A stretch of 64,000 nucleotides of DNA from Nocardia ignorata NBRC 108230 (GTDB lineage Bacteria; Actinomycetota; Actinomycetes; Mycobacteriales; Mycobacteriaceae). The translations under genes and the position numbers were made by a program. Positions 26,154 through 34,610 of the stretch are shown in pieces (within the stretch, counting starts at the first letter, position 1; every line of letters starts with the position of its first letter). The notes under the pieces are model-generated. The model was not told the origin of the DNA. It made no database searches and saw only the letters and a list, made by a program, of their open reading frames with translations. The stretch covers positions 1-64,000 of the forward strand of contig NZ_BDBI01000018.1 of the NCBI RefSeq assembly GCF_001612905.1. The letters run 5' to 3'.

Positions 26154-26281
26154 TCTGGCCAGATTGGGAGCGCGAGGGTGTTAAAGTGCGGCCAGGTGTA
26201 GCAGGTCGTATCGAACAAAGGTTGTTTGGCGTAGTATTTATGTCTATGGTTGCATCGTGGGATACGGAGTAGATTACCTAA

Positions 26282-27331
26282 ATGGCGGATAGTAACTCAG
26301 ACGAGGTGTTTAGAGCTCTCACGCCCGAGGAAAGACGCAGGGTGGAGTCGTTGTATGGGGCTATGCTTCCGAAGATTCAAGGACCCAAGCTGCCTCGGAT
26401 GAATTTTCCGTTCCCGCAACTTCCAGTCCAATCCTCGCTAATCGAGGCTATCGAACGCATAAATGCATCGAGATCTGGTCTTGGTATTGATTGGGCGCAA
26501 TCGCTAACGAAAAACTTGCCAAAGTTCCATCTCGACCTACCGGCGCTCAGTGTCGATTACTCTCGGCTGTTCGCTCCAGCATTGAACTTGCAGAATCTAA
26601 CTCAGTTCCACAGTGTGGACACGGCCAGTCTTGATGCCTTCCGGACTATTTACGAGGAGCAGCGGAAAAAATTCGAAAAGCTTTTCGATTGGGAACGGAT
26701 TCAGAAGCTAGTCGGCTCTCTGTTTCCTCCGAATTGGCGAGGTGTTGACACTGAGGGGTGTGATCTTGAGGCTCTGCTGCTCGATGAGGGTTTACCGTTA
26801 GGTTGGGTGCCTGATTCGAAGACTGTCCAAGCACTGTTCGACGCGTCGACACCGCAGGAAAGACGAAAGATACTAGGACGTAGATGGAAGTCGATCCTAA
26901 AGTTCTGCCGTTCGAATCTAGATTCAGTGGTAGACCCAAAACTCCTTAACTACTGTGTTTTTGCAATGCAGGCAATAGATTCGATTGAAGCGAATATTCC
27001 AGCTGGCGGACAGGCGTTGGCTGCCAATTTGTTGGACACCATGCTTCGTGACACGCTCGATAGTGTGGCTCGTAGTCTGGTGACATCTCAGAAAGATCGT
27101 TTGGATCTGGATGATTTGCCTGTTCGGGCGAGCATAGTTTTTGGTGGCATATGGGGCTCTTTCACTGAGTTCTGGGCGAGTCGAGGGGATGTTGTCCCTC
27201 GCGGCTACTCGCGCCACGCCAGTGCGCACGCAGTCGGGAAGCGGCAATATTCGCGTATCAACGCAGTAATCGCAGTCATGCATGTGACGGCGTATATCAA
27301 GCTCTTAGAAAGTGGTGATCTCGACGGGTAG
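26282..27331 (+). CDS. Unknown protein with HEPN-like R-x4-H motif, third gene of the defence cassette
   Basis: A 349-residue soluble protein not assigned to a named family. Residues 1-100 are proline-rich and repetitive in style (PKLPRMNFPFPQLPVQSSL), and 110-220 are mostly helical. The last 110 residues are helical and end with PRGYSRHASAHAVGKRQYSR and INAVIAVMHVTAYIKLLE. The R311-x4-H316 spacing, preceded by aromatic residues and followed by a hydrophobic helix, is the layout of HEPN ribonuclease toxins and related (F)NRHxxxHG proteins. It lies 128 bp after the HNH gene on the same strand, with the same AT-rich composition. GGAG stands 12 nt before ATG 26282. I infer a third, possibly toxin, component; an unrelated cargo gene is the alternative. 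Confidence 0.6.
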   Translation: MADSNSDEVFRALTPEERRRVESLYGAMLPKIQGPKLPRMNFPFPQLPVQSSLIEAIERINASRSGLGIDWAQSLTKNLPKFHLDLPALSVDYSRLFAPALNLQNLTQFHSVDTASLDAFRTIYEEQRKKFEKLFDWERIQKLVGSLFPPNWRGVDTEGCDLEALLLDEGLPLGWVPDSKTVQALFDASTPQERRKILGRRWKSILKFCRSNLDSVVDPKLLNYCVFAMQAIDSIEANIPAGGQALAANLLDTMLRDTLDSVARSLVTSQKDRLDLDDLPVRASIVFGGIWGSFTEFWASRGDVVPRGYSRHASAHAVGKRQYSRINAVIAVMHVTAYIKLLESGDLDG

Positions 27332-27332
27332 C

Positions 27333-27740
27333 CTACCGCTCGCTCCCGTGCGAATCCCGCATCCTTACCCTACGCCCGGTCAGCGCTGTATGAACGGTCG
27401 TGGAGTCCACCCCATACCGTTCACCGAACCGGGTCAGTGACAGCCCTGTTCCATACAGGCGCGCCACCTCGATCACCTAATCTTCGCTCAGCCCTTGGTT
27501 GCGCATGGTGACTCCTGCCTCGCGGAGGATCTTGAGCGCCGTGCCTTGCCGCTCTGGTAGTCACGCACGAGCTGTGTCGAGGGGATGCGCGCGGCGTACT
27601 TCGACGCGATCTGGTCACGCAGGGCTGGCGTCAGACGAGTGCCGCTCTTGGGACGGGCGTCACCGTGACCGGAGTCCTCGGCGGCCGCCCGGCAAGGCGT
27701 TCGTGCAGGGTGCGGAACCGATCGCGTAGGTAGTCCTTCC
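27333..27740 (-). pseudogene. Remnant of a helix-turn-helix (resolvase-like HTH) protein
   Basis: On the minus strand, pieces in two frames rebuild an actinobacterial HTH protein: LRDRFRTLHERLAGRPPRTP, then after a shift GTRLTPALRDQIASKYAARI, LKILREAGVTMRNQGLSED, and after an in-frame TAG VIEVARLYGTGLSLTRFGER and YGVDSTTVHTALTGRRVRMR. This resembles the solo HTH proteins related to recombinase DNA-binding domains found on mobile elements. It has at least one frameshift and one stop codon, and its start is lost. It stands tail-to-tail with the HEPN-like gene, 1 bp after its stop. Confidence 0.65.
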
Positions 27741-27757
27741 TGGAATACGTTCCTATG

Positions 27758-27843
27758 TAGTCCACTTAAATAGCAGGTCAGGCCCGGTCTTAGGACCGGG
27801 CCTGACCTGTTTGTGTCTTGCCCCGCGTTGACCCCCGTTTTGG
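27758..27843. repeat. Degenerate copy of the tRNA-Ala 3' end, terminator and flank
   Basis: TAGTCCACTTAAATAGCAGG matches TAGCTCCACCAAATAACAGG from 21505 with a few changes. A 16-bp hairpin (27774-27789 with 27794-27809) of nearly the same sequence as the tRNA terminator follows. CCCCCGTTTTGG at 27832 matches 21581. So about 88 bp from 21505-21592 exist twice, 6.25 kb apart. It marks an older integration junction inside the island. Confidence 0.8.
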
Positions 27844-28090
27844 TCCCGCGTTCCGTCGACGGCTTGTGCCGATGGGGATGGATCTGACTGCTTCGGGTTT
27901 GGCTGCCACGCGGCAGCTGTCACTGCATCCTGATCCGTCACCGTGGAATTCAACCAGCGGTGCGCAGAAGCGGGAGAGTCGAAGAGACCCGGCAGCGGCA
28001 GGACCAAGCAGCGGCATAACCGGGGTAGCGCCCGATCGGGTCGAATCCGGCTGCGGCCCATGGCCGAGACGGCCTCGTGGGAGGGAATCC
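27844..28090. other. Short gene-free stretch after the repeat
   Basis: No coding frame is supported. It separates the copied tRNA end from the zinc-ribbon remnant. Open frames on both strands lack ribosome sites and recognisable domains. Confidence 0.4.
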
Positions 28091-28271
28091 TCATAGCGCT
28101 CTGTTGCCCTTGCGACGGCCACACGGCTGGCAGGGGCCCTGCCGGCCGTTCTTCACTGCGGACAGACGGGGGTAAGCCCACCTCACCACACGTCAGGCAC
28201 GCGCATCGCCATGGTTCGTCGGCCCCGACATACGGTTCCAGCGGTTCGGCTCTGGCAGCACGCATCCGCTT
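28091..28271 (-). pseudogene. Remnant of a zinc-ribbon protein
   Basis: On the minus strand, KRMRAARAEPLEPYVGADEP and WRCACLTCGEVG are followed, in another frame, by KNGRQGPCQPCGRRKGNRAL and a stop. The joined W-x-C-x-C-x2-C-G ... C-x2-C-G arrangement is a zinc ribbon repeated in some actinobacterial mobile-element proteins. The frameshift and the lack of a start or other repeats make it a fragment. Confidence 0.5.
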
Positions 28272-28434
28272 CGTCAAGCGGCGCAATGAGACTCCGACTG
28301 CCCGAGCTGAACGCGGCTCTCGCGGTGTCGATCTGTTTGTTCGGTTGTAACAGGGACCGATCCGCGGTGACAGCGTCTTCGGGAACCGCCTTGGGCAGTG
28401 CCATGCGAGAGCGATTTCACGTTGTCCGGCATCA

Positions 28435-28626
28435 TCATCGGATCAGCCAGTGAAGGAACTTGGTCGCACTTGCCGCCGCGGCCACGCCGATCAGCGTTGC
28501 TTCATAGGGCGAGTGTCGGGCAAAGGTCGTGAGGACGCTTGCTCCGACACCGGCGATCAGCGCGCATAGGAAGATCAGCGCGCTGCGCACGGACAACATC
28601 GCACCTGACTTCTCGTTGTCAGCCAC
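28435..28626 (-). CDS. Small two-helix membrane protein
   Basis: A 63-residue protein with a short polar start ([10 protein letters not shown]). Two hydrophobic segments follow, around [18 protein letters not shown] and [32 protein letters not shown] precedes the GTG at 28626 with good spacing, which supports expression. It is divergent from the HTH-Z1 gene across a 145-bp gap rich in repeats, so both may be controlled by the same protein. Proteins of this size and shape are frequent on actinobacterial integrative elements. No function is known; a holin-like or transfer role is possible. Confidence 0.6.
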
Positions 28627-28719
28627 GGCATCTACTCCTTTGGTGTGCCCCTCGGCGGGGGCGGTGTTCGTGCAGATATCGCTGCCCAAGCTGCCAGCCG
28701 GGGTGGTGATGCATCGAGT

Positions 28720-28747
28720 GCAACGCGTTGCAAAACTCTGCGCAACG
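28720..28747. promoter_or_regulatory. Repeated CGTTGC/GCAACG half-sites, candidate operator
   Basis: GCAACGCGTTGC (28720-28731) is a perfect 12-bp palindrome. A third half-site, GCAACG, lies at 28742-28747, 10 bp after CGTTGC. They sit in the divergent gap just ahead of the HTH-Z1 gene, which encodes an obvious candidate binding protein. Confidence 0.5.
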
Positions 28748-28771
28748 TCGACACGACCGGCCAGGCGCGAT

Positions 28772-30784
28772 ATGACTGGACAGGTGCGCCACACCTCCGG
28801 CCAGTTCGGGCCGCTGAGACCAGACCTGCCCGGCGAACGCCGTGCACTCGCCGATGCACTGCGGTACCAGTTCGCTTTGCTCGGTGCAATATCGGCGCGC
28901 GAATACGCCAAGAAACAGGCGCTACAGCCGAGTACGGTGACCCGCTACTTCAACGGTGCGGTTCTGCCCTCCGAAGAGTTCATCAAAGATCTTGTCGACG
29001 AGGTTCAACTGCGGTCCGGGCATCCGCAGCCTGGACAGCCTGAGCAGCTCTTGGAATTGCTGTACGCCGCCCAGGACGCTCACAGCGGAACGTGGGGTCA
29101 TGCCAAGCGTTTGCAGGAGCAGTGCGCCGTTCTCCGAGAACGCCTCAAAGCCGCTGACCTCCAGTATCGAGAACTGCTCGTAGAGAACGATGTCCTCCGA
29201 CACGGCCAGCCCGCGGCGGTTGCGGCCCTCCATGATCAGCTGAGCGTGGCGCGGGAGCGGATCGTCGAGCTTGAACGTGAGCGTGCGATCTTGCTGATAG
29301 GGTCGGCCAGAGCCACTTCTTCGAGCGTGGCCGCGAATCTTGCCAACGACTACTGCTGGCAGTTCTATAGCAACGCTCTCGCGCTGCGTGGCTGGTCGCC
29401 ACCGGCTGTTGCTCAAACCGAAGCCGTCGCGAACGAGGTACTCGCTCTGCTCGACGCCCCTACGGACGCAAAGCCCGAGAACCGCAATGGCCTGGTCTTG
29501 TATCCAATCGGGGGTGGCCGAACGAGCGCCGCGATCGGACTCGTCGCGAAGGCAGTCGATGCTGATTATCGGCTGGTCATCGTGCTCGCCGGAAACCTGA
29601 ACGACCTCCGCCGACAGGTGCAGCAGCAGGTTGATCGTGACCTTCCCCCGTCTGGCGTCATACGCCTCACGGGGCAGGATCTTGACTACAGCAGGCTCGG
29701 GCCCGCGCTCCGTGCGCTCACCTTCGAGAAGGAGGTGCCAGACCTGCCCCTGAACTCACCGGAGAATCTGTCTGGAGCGCCGACGCGCTTGCTGGTCATC
29801 AAGAAGAACAGAGCCGTGCTGCGGAAGGTGATCAAGGACCTCCGCGCCGGCCTGTCGCCGAGCGAAGAAGTCCCGGCTCTCGTGGTCGACTTGGACACAG
29901 ATGCTGCACAACCCCACTCGGCCTTAGACAACTACGTCACGGCGCTGCTCAACGCCTTACCTCGAGCCCAGTACGTCGCCTACACGGCAAGCCCGTTTCG
30001 CGATGTCTCTACTCCTGGCCGGAACGATTTCATCGTGCGCGCACGGCGGTTGCCAGGCCAGATAATATCGGACTTCTTCTTCTCCGATGCCGCTGGCGTG
30101 CAGCCTGGGCCAGGCGATCTGGCCGTACCTGGGGAGAAGGCATTCGTCCGCAAGGTCGATCGTGACGACAGTGGCTTGGTGGCTGCGATGGATGCGTTTG
30201 TGCTGACCGGGGCGATGAAGATCCACCGTTCCAAGCAGGCAGGAAGAGACACCCTCCTGCGGCACGTGCTCTTCGTGAATGCATCTCCCCGGATCGAGGA
30301 CCAGGCTGCACTGCGCGAGCGACTCGTGGCCTGTTGGCGCGCAGCCGATTACGCCGGCTCGACGGGGCTGGGCCGCCTGCGAGACATCTTTGACACTGAC
30401 ATTCTGCCGGTATCGCGCGCTCTTGCGACCGATACCGATTTGCCTTCGTCTTTCAGTGAATTGTCCCCAACGCTGACGGCCGCACTGGACCGGATAGGCG
30501 ACGAACCGATAACAGCCGACCTCGGAATCGGAACGGAGCCACTGTGGAAGATGGTTGTGTGCAGTGCCAGCCGTGCAAGCGAGTTTGCTGGTGATGGCAT
30601 GACAGTCCTGTTCCTCCACCACACTCCCGGACCGAAAACTATGTTTCGGATATTCGACATGTGGTTCGGATCACGCTCTGACTGCACAGATCTCCTTCGG
30701 CTCTTTGTCCCTCGCGATTCCTCGACCGGTATCGACTCGTATGCACAAATCGTCGATATATGGCGAGAGCACGGCGGACTATGA
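28772..30784 (+). CDS. HTH protein fused to a degenerate Z1-like helicase domain
   Basis: A 670-residue protein from ATG 28772; an in-frame ATG at 28709 is the alternative, and neither has a strong ribosome site. Order: an HTH (about 35-65, [20 protein letters not shown]), a coiled coil (about 120-176), then a region following the Z1 domain pattern. There the Walker A of Z1 proteins is replaced by YPIGGGRTS (about 240), followed by [26 protein letters not shown] stands where a Walker B acid pair is expected. YTASPFRD (about 403) and [20 protein letters not shown] (about 623) match Z1 motifs. The ATPase residues look lost, so it is probably a regulator or inactive homologue. GC content is closer to the chromosome than in the cassette. 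Confidence 0.68.
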
Positions 30785-31704
30785 CACGTGGGTTGCCGAT
30801 TGAGTCAGCGAGCCTTTACGGGTGAGTGCTATCGACTGCAAGTCAAACAAGGATTCGCCGATATCACCCATGGTGGCCCCGCTGGCTCACATGCTGGCTG
30901 GCTTGGCCGGACACGCCAGCAACATCCGCCGCGATGCTGTTGCTTGATCAATCGGTCATCCACGAATCGTCTTCGGCGACGACAGAATTGCCAAGTTAAG
31001 CCGAGTGGTCCCGCCGAGACCGAACTGCAGGCTTCCCCGCCTAGCACCACCGGAGGATCACCATTGCTGACTGAAACCTCCGCGGTGGCGGACGCCCTGC
31101 GTGAAACCACTTGAGCCTGACTCGGCGAACGACGCTCGTCCGCCGACGCGCACGGTGCCACCGATCATAGTCGGCTGCGCATCGACAGCGGTGGGCTTCG
31201 CCGGACAGCTCACCTGTGCTGGCAGTGGTCTGACGATGTCGAGGAGCGATCGTGACCGTTCCGGTGGAGACTCTTGAGCTGGCCCCCGGTTATCCCCCGC
31301 TTTCGTCGCCGAGATGGTTCCGGGTCTTCCGATGAGATGCTTGCCCGCAGATCTGAGGGACGTTGGTTACAGTTTCGTTCTGCCTGGTCAGTGGCGATTT
31401 GGATATCACCGCCCATCCCTTGCCGCGGTGAATGGGGGTGCTGTGATGGCGTCGGTGGCATTTGACGTTCTGAATACCGGTCATGAGGGCTATATGTCCG
31501 GCGTGGGGTCTGTCGAGGCGGCCCCGAGTGGAAGCCGCCCCGCCCAGTCCCGGCTGACATTCTGCAATGAGCAGTGTAATCCCTTGTCGCCGAACAAAAT
31601 TCGGTACAGTTTGCCGCCGAGTGGACCTTCGCGCATCTGTCGATCCGTTGGTGTGGACGCTGAAGATCGATCCCCGCCAGTCCGATCGGCTCATGACGCT
31701 CTAA
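30785..31704. other. Gene-free right end of the island
   Basis: Nine hundred bases without a supported gene. Several open frames of 60-144 codons exist on both strands, but they have no recognisable domain and start without ribosome sites. A GTG frame near 31250 (VTVPVETLELAPGYPPL) is short and stops at once. No integrase, excisionase or Rep fragment could be identified here, though this is where an integrase gene would usually lie. Confidence 0.5.
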
Positions 31705-31730
31705 GTGGGGGTCAGGGGTTCGAGTCCCCT
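31705..31730. repeat. Attachment-site core (right), fragment of tRNA-Ala
   Basis: An exact copy of tRNA-Ala bases 21479-21504 (GTGGGGGTCA ... GAGTCCCCT), followed by unrelated AACCTGTTTTT. It marks the right end of the island. The alpha/beta hydrolase gene ends 60 bp further on. Confidence 0.8.
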
Positions 31731-31789
31731 AACCTGTTTTTGTTGTGACTCCGGAACTCCAGACCACTTGTGGACGAGTTCCGCCAGGC

Positions 31790-32815
31790 TCATCCGGCGA
31801 GGAAGCGCAGCAGTTCGGAGGTGACGAACTGAGGGTTCTCCTCGATGAGCCAGTGGCCCGCGTTCGGCACATCCACTGCCCGCACGATATTGGTCATCCG
31901 TGGGGCCGCGGTCGTCCGGACGGGGTCGAGCTGGCCCTGGGCGGTCATCAGCAGCGTGGGCACCGGTGTCGGTGCTGCTGCCACGGCATCGCGGACGTCC
32001 TGATCGAGAGCACGGTAGAGCTCGAAGCCGCCTGCCAGCTTTTCAGGTCGGCTGTAAGTCCGTGTGTACTCATCGATCTCGGCGTCGGTGAACGGGGATC
32101 GGTCCGAGGTGCCACCGAAGGCTGATCCGCCGAAGGAGACCTGCGGATAGAACAGCGCCAGATATTCGCGGACGTCGTCGACGACTGCCTCGGGGACCCG
32201 CCGTTGGGAATGGAAGGCGATATGCCAGCTCATCGACCGGTATGTGGCCGCATCGATCGAGGGCCCGGGTAGCGGCAGGTCGAGGTAGCCGAGACGTGCG
32301 GTGTCGGCGGGGAACTGGGTGGCGTACTGGAATGCCACCGCGGCACCGAAATCGTGCCCGATGACGCGGGCGTCACGCACCCCGAGCCGATCGGCGATCA
32401 GGGTGTGCACGTAGCGGGCCAAGGTGGCTTTGTCGTAGCCGCTCGGTGAGCCGGTGCTGTCGCCCAGCCCGGGAAGGTCGATAGCGTAGACGGTGTGCTT
32501 CTCGGCCAGCTCCGGCATGATCGGCCACCAGCCGAACCAGGTCTGCGGCCAACCGTGGATCAGCACCACCGGTGTACCGGTGCCACCGGTCACGTAGTGC
32601 ATCCGCACCCCCTCGATATCGGCGAACTCGTGCCGGAAGGTCCTGTCGAATTCCGGATCGTTGTGGGTAGCAAGGGCGTATGGGGGAATGTCGGCAGAGA
32701 TGGGCGTGGTGCACGCGGCGGTGCCGACCGTGAGCAGCAGAGCCAGCGTGCCGGTCACCATCGCGTGTACGGCTCGGCGGAAGCGGTGCGGTGACGGCCG
32801 GATTGCGGTGATCAT
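31790..32815 (-). CDS. Alpha/beta hydrolase lipoprotein (epoxide hydrolase-like)
   Basis: A 341-residue exported protein. The signal is MVTGTLALLLTVGTAAC with lipobox GTAAC near residue 31. The hydrolase fold shows the oxyanion HGWPQTW, the nucleophile elbow GHDFGAAVA (Asp nucleophile, as in epoxide hydrolases and haloacetate dehalogenases) and the histidine in NAGHWLIEE. Asp rather than Ser as nucleophile points to epoxide hydrolase or dehalogenase chemistry. The start is ATG 32815 with CAGGAACAC ahead. In-frame starts at 32929 and 32977 would add residues in front of the signal and are less likely. This is the first chromosomal gene after the island. Confidence 0.83.
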   Translation of the reverse strand: MITAIRPSPHRFRRAVHAMVTGTLALLLTVGTAACTTPISADIPPYALATHNDPEFDRTFRHEFADIEGVRMHYVTGGTGTPVVLIHGWPQTWFGWWPIMPELAEKHTVYAIDLPGLGDSTGSPSGYDKATLARYVHTLIADRLGVRDARVIGHDFGAAVAFQYATQFPADTARLGYLDLPLPGPSIDAATYRSMSWHIAFHSQRRVPEAVVDDVREYLALFYPQVSFGGSAFGGTSDRSPFTDAEIDEYTRTYSRPEKLAGGFELYRALDQDVRDAVAAAPTPVPTLLMTAQGQLDPVRTTAAPRMTNIVRAVDVPNAGHWLIEENPQFVTSELLRFLAG

Positions 32816-33088
32816 GTGTTCCTGTCCAGAGAAATCGGCGGATGCTGAGAGCGGGACGCGGCGGCATGGGGCGCCGAGAACGGCGCTCCCGGTCCCGTTC
32901 CAGAAGGTGACCGCATGGATGGCGCTCATCGAGACCCCTTTGAACGGGACACCTCTCAGTGTTTCCGGATCGGACACGATCTGGCACGCAAACTTGCTGT
33001 TCCAGCAACATTAACTCGTGCATCGAAAGCGAGAATCGCAGCCGCCGAGGCTATTTCGGCCGGAGGCGGGAGGTCCGGTAATGAACTG

Positions 33089-33910
33089 TCAGCGCCGGGT
33101 GACGAGCTTCGCACTGCGGAGCATCCACACCGCCGGGACCAGGCAGCACAGCAGCGCGAAGAGACTCGCCTCCGGACCGAATGCCCCACCGGTCAGCACA
33201 TCCGGTCCGGAGAGGACGGTGCGTAGCAGGCCGGGTTCGCCGTCGGCGCCGGATACCGCAGTGCCGAACACGCCGGACTCCGTGAAATTCCAGGCGAAAT
33301 GCAGGCCGATCGGCAACCACAACGACCGCGTGGCGGTGTAGGCGATGGCGAGCAGCGCACCACCTTCGACCGCGATGGCCAGAGCACCCCACAGCGTGGC
33401 ATTGCTGTTGACCAAGTGCGTCAGGCCGAAGATCAGTGACGAGACCGCGATCGCGACGATGCTGCCGGTCCGTTCTTCCAGGATGCGGTGCACCACGCCA
33501 CGGAACAGCAGCTCCTCGGTGACCGCCACCGAAGCCATCGAGCCCGCGACTCCCAGGCAGGCTCCGAATGAGCCACTGGTGATGTCGGCGTCGGTGAACA
33601 GGATCGCGAGCAGCATCGTCGCGAGGAACGCCCCGGCTCCGATGAGTACACCGTGCCCGAGCCCCCGCCACCGCCCAGCGGCGGCCAATTCTGTGACCTC
33701 CGCGCGTTTCTCGACACGGCAGGAAAGCCACCTGAAAGCGAAGACCGCCCCGACCGCCGCGCCGATTCCTAGGAAGAACCGCAACACAGGCACATCCGAA
33801 ACGAGCGCGTCCACGCCCCGCGCGGCGATCAGCAACACGACCGCCCCGACGAGCAGAACCGGCACCCGGAACCGCTGCATCGGCGATCTCCGCTCGGTGG
33901 GGATGATCAT
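33089..33910 (-). CDS. CPBP-family intramembrane metalloprotease
   Basis: A membrane protein of about 273 residues with some eight hydrophobic helices. The three CPBP/CAAX-protease (ABI) motifs are present: EELLFRG, FGLTHLV and HFAWNF, which hold the glutamate pair and histidines for zinc. Relatives process CAAX-like proteins, protect producers against bacteriocins, or have unknown clients. GAGAGGA lies about 7 nt before ATG 33910; ATG 33880 also has GGAG and is an alternative start. It is monocistronic between the hydrolase and ridA genes. Confidence 0.82.
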   Translation of the reverse strand: MIIPTERRSPMQRFRVPVLLVGAVVLLIAARGVDALVSDVPVLRFFLGIGAAVGAVFAFRWLSCRVEKRAEVTELAAAGRWRGLGHGVLIGAGAFLATMLLAILFTDADITSGSFGACLGVAGSMASVAVTEELLFRGVVHRILEERTGSIVAIAVSSLIFGLTHLVNSNATLWGALAIAVEGGALLAIAYTATRSLWLPIGLHFAWNFTESGVFGTAVSGADGEPGLLRTVLSGPDVLTGGAFGPEASLFALLCCLVPAVWMLRSAKLVTRR

Positions 33911-34040
33911 CAAATGTCCTCTCGCCGTTGGTCAGTATGGCGAGATTACGAACGAGCCGAGCCGAGCCACATCACTCCGTGGGAGCGTCCTCGGTAGTAC
34001 TCGCGAGTGAGGCGCTGCTTTCGGTCGCTGGATGCGGCGT

Positions 34041-34466
34041 TCAGTTTCCGGAACCCACGATGGCGGTGACTCGAATCTCCACGCGCATGGCGGCGAGACC
34101 GAGCGCGGTCACCCCGGTCTCGGTCCAGATCGGCGCGCGGCCGCCGAGGCGCCGACGGAACTGCTCGGCCATCACCTTGTTGTGGTCGTCTCCGATGACG
34201 CCGCTTCCCGCTTCGACCTTGTGGTAGGAGTTGACGTGAATGACGTCCCTCCAGGTGGCGCCAACGGTGGCGAGCGTTCGCTCCACGTTGTCGAAAGCCT
34301 GGACGATCTCGTCCTCCAGTGAGTCGGGAACGATCAGCTCGTCATTCACCCCGGCCTGACCAGAGGTCTCCACCCGGTCGCCGACCCGGACGGCGCTGCT
34401 GTAGCCGAGCGCTTGGTGCAGCTTCTCGCCTGCGCCGGGACTGATGCCGAAGGTAACCGTGCTCAT
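34041..34466 (-). CDS. RidA-family protein
   Basis: A 141-residue protein of the YjgF/YER057c/UK114 fold, normally a trimer that hydrolyses reactive enamine/imine intermediates. The family start (GYSSAVRVGDRVETSGQAG) and end (TALGLAAMRVEIRVTAIVG) are clear, and the conserved arginine that binds the carboxylate is the one in AMRVEIRVTA. It is divergent from a MarR regulator, with a palindrome in the gap, so it is probably repressed by that MarR. A weak GAGAG precedes the ATG. Confidence 0.83.
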   Translation of the reverse strand: MSTVTFGISPGAGEKLHQALGYSSAVRVGDRVETSGQAGVNDELIVPDSLEDEIVQAFDNVERTLATVGATWRDVIHVNSYHKVEAGSGVIGDDHNKVMAEQFRRRLGGRAPIWTETGVTALGLAAMRVEIRVTAIVGSGN

Positions 34467-34541
34467 GATGCTCTCATTCGTGTGGAGGGGCGTACCGCGA
34501 TGTATGACTTCACACGTAAACTAACCCTGCGCAACCAATAA

Positions 34542-34553
34542 TTCAACCTTGAA
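34542..34553. promoter_or_regulatory. Candidate MarR operator
   Basis: TTCAA-CC-TTGAA, a perfect palindrome typical of MarR sites, lies between the divergent ridA and marR genes. A wider inverted pair, TGACTTC (34505-34511) and GAAGTCA (34551-34557), overlaps it. Confidence 0.5.
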
Positions 34554-34610
34554 GTCATTGCCGGCTCGAGTCAGCCGGCAACAGACCTCCTGAGCAGCAC
34601 GGAGACACGC

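Noticed and set aside
28772..30784. A DISARM or Zorya helicase component
   Set aside because: The pattern fits Z1 better, the ATPase motifs are gone, and no methyltransferase or partner gene is adjacent.
21440..31730. Insertion sequence at the island
   Set aside because: No transposase DDE motif or terminal inverted repeats; the borders are tRNA-derived direct repeats.
30788..31748. Short open frames 30788-31114 and 31314-31748
   Set aside because: No domain, unusual composition and no ribosome site; the second runs into the att repeat.
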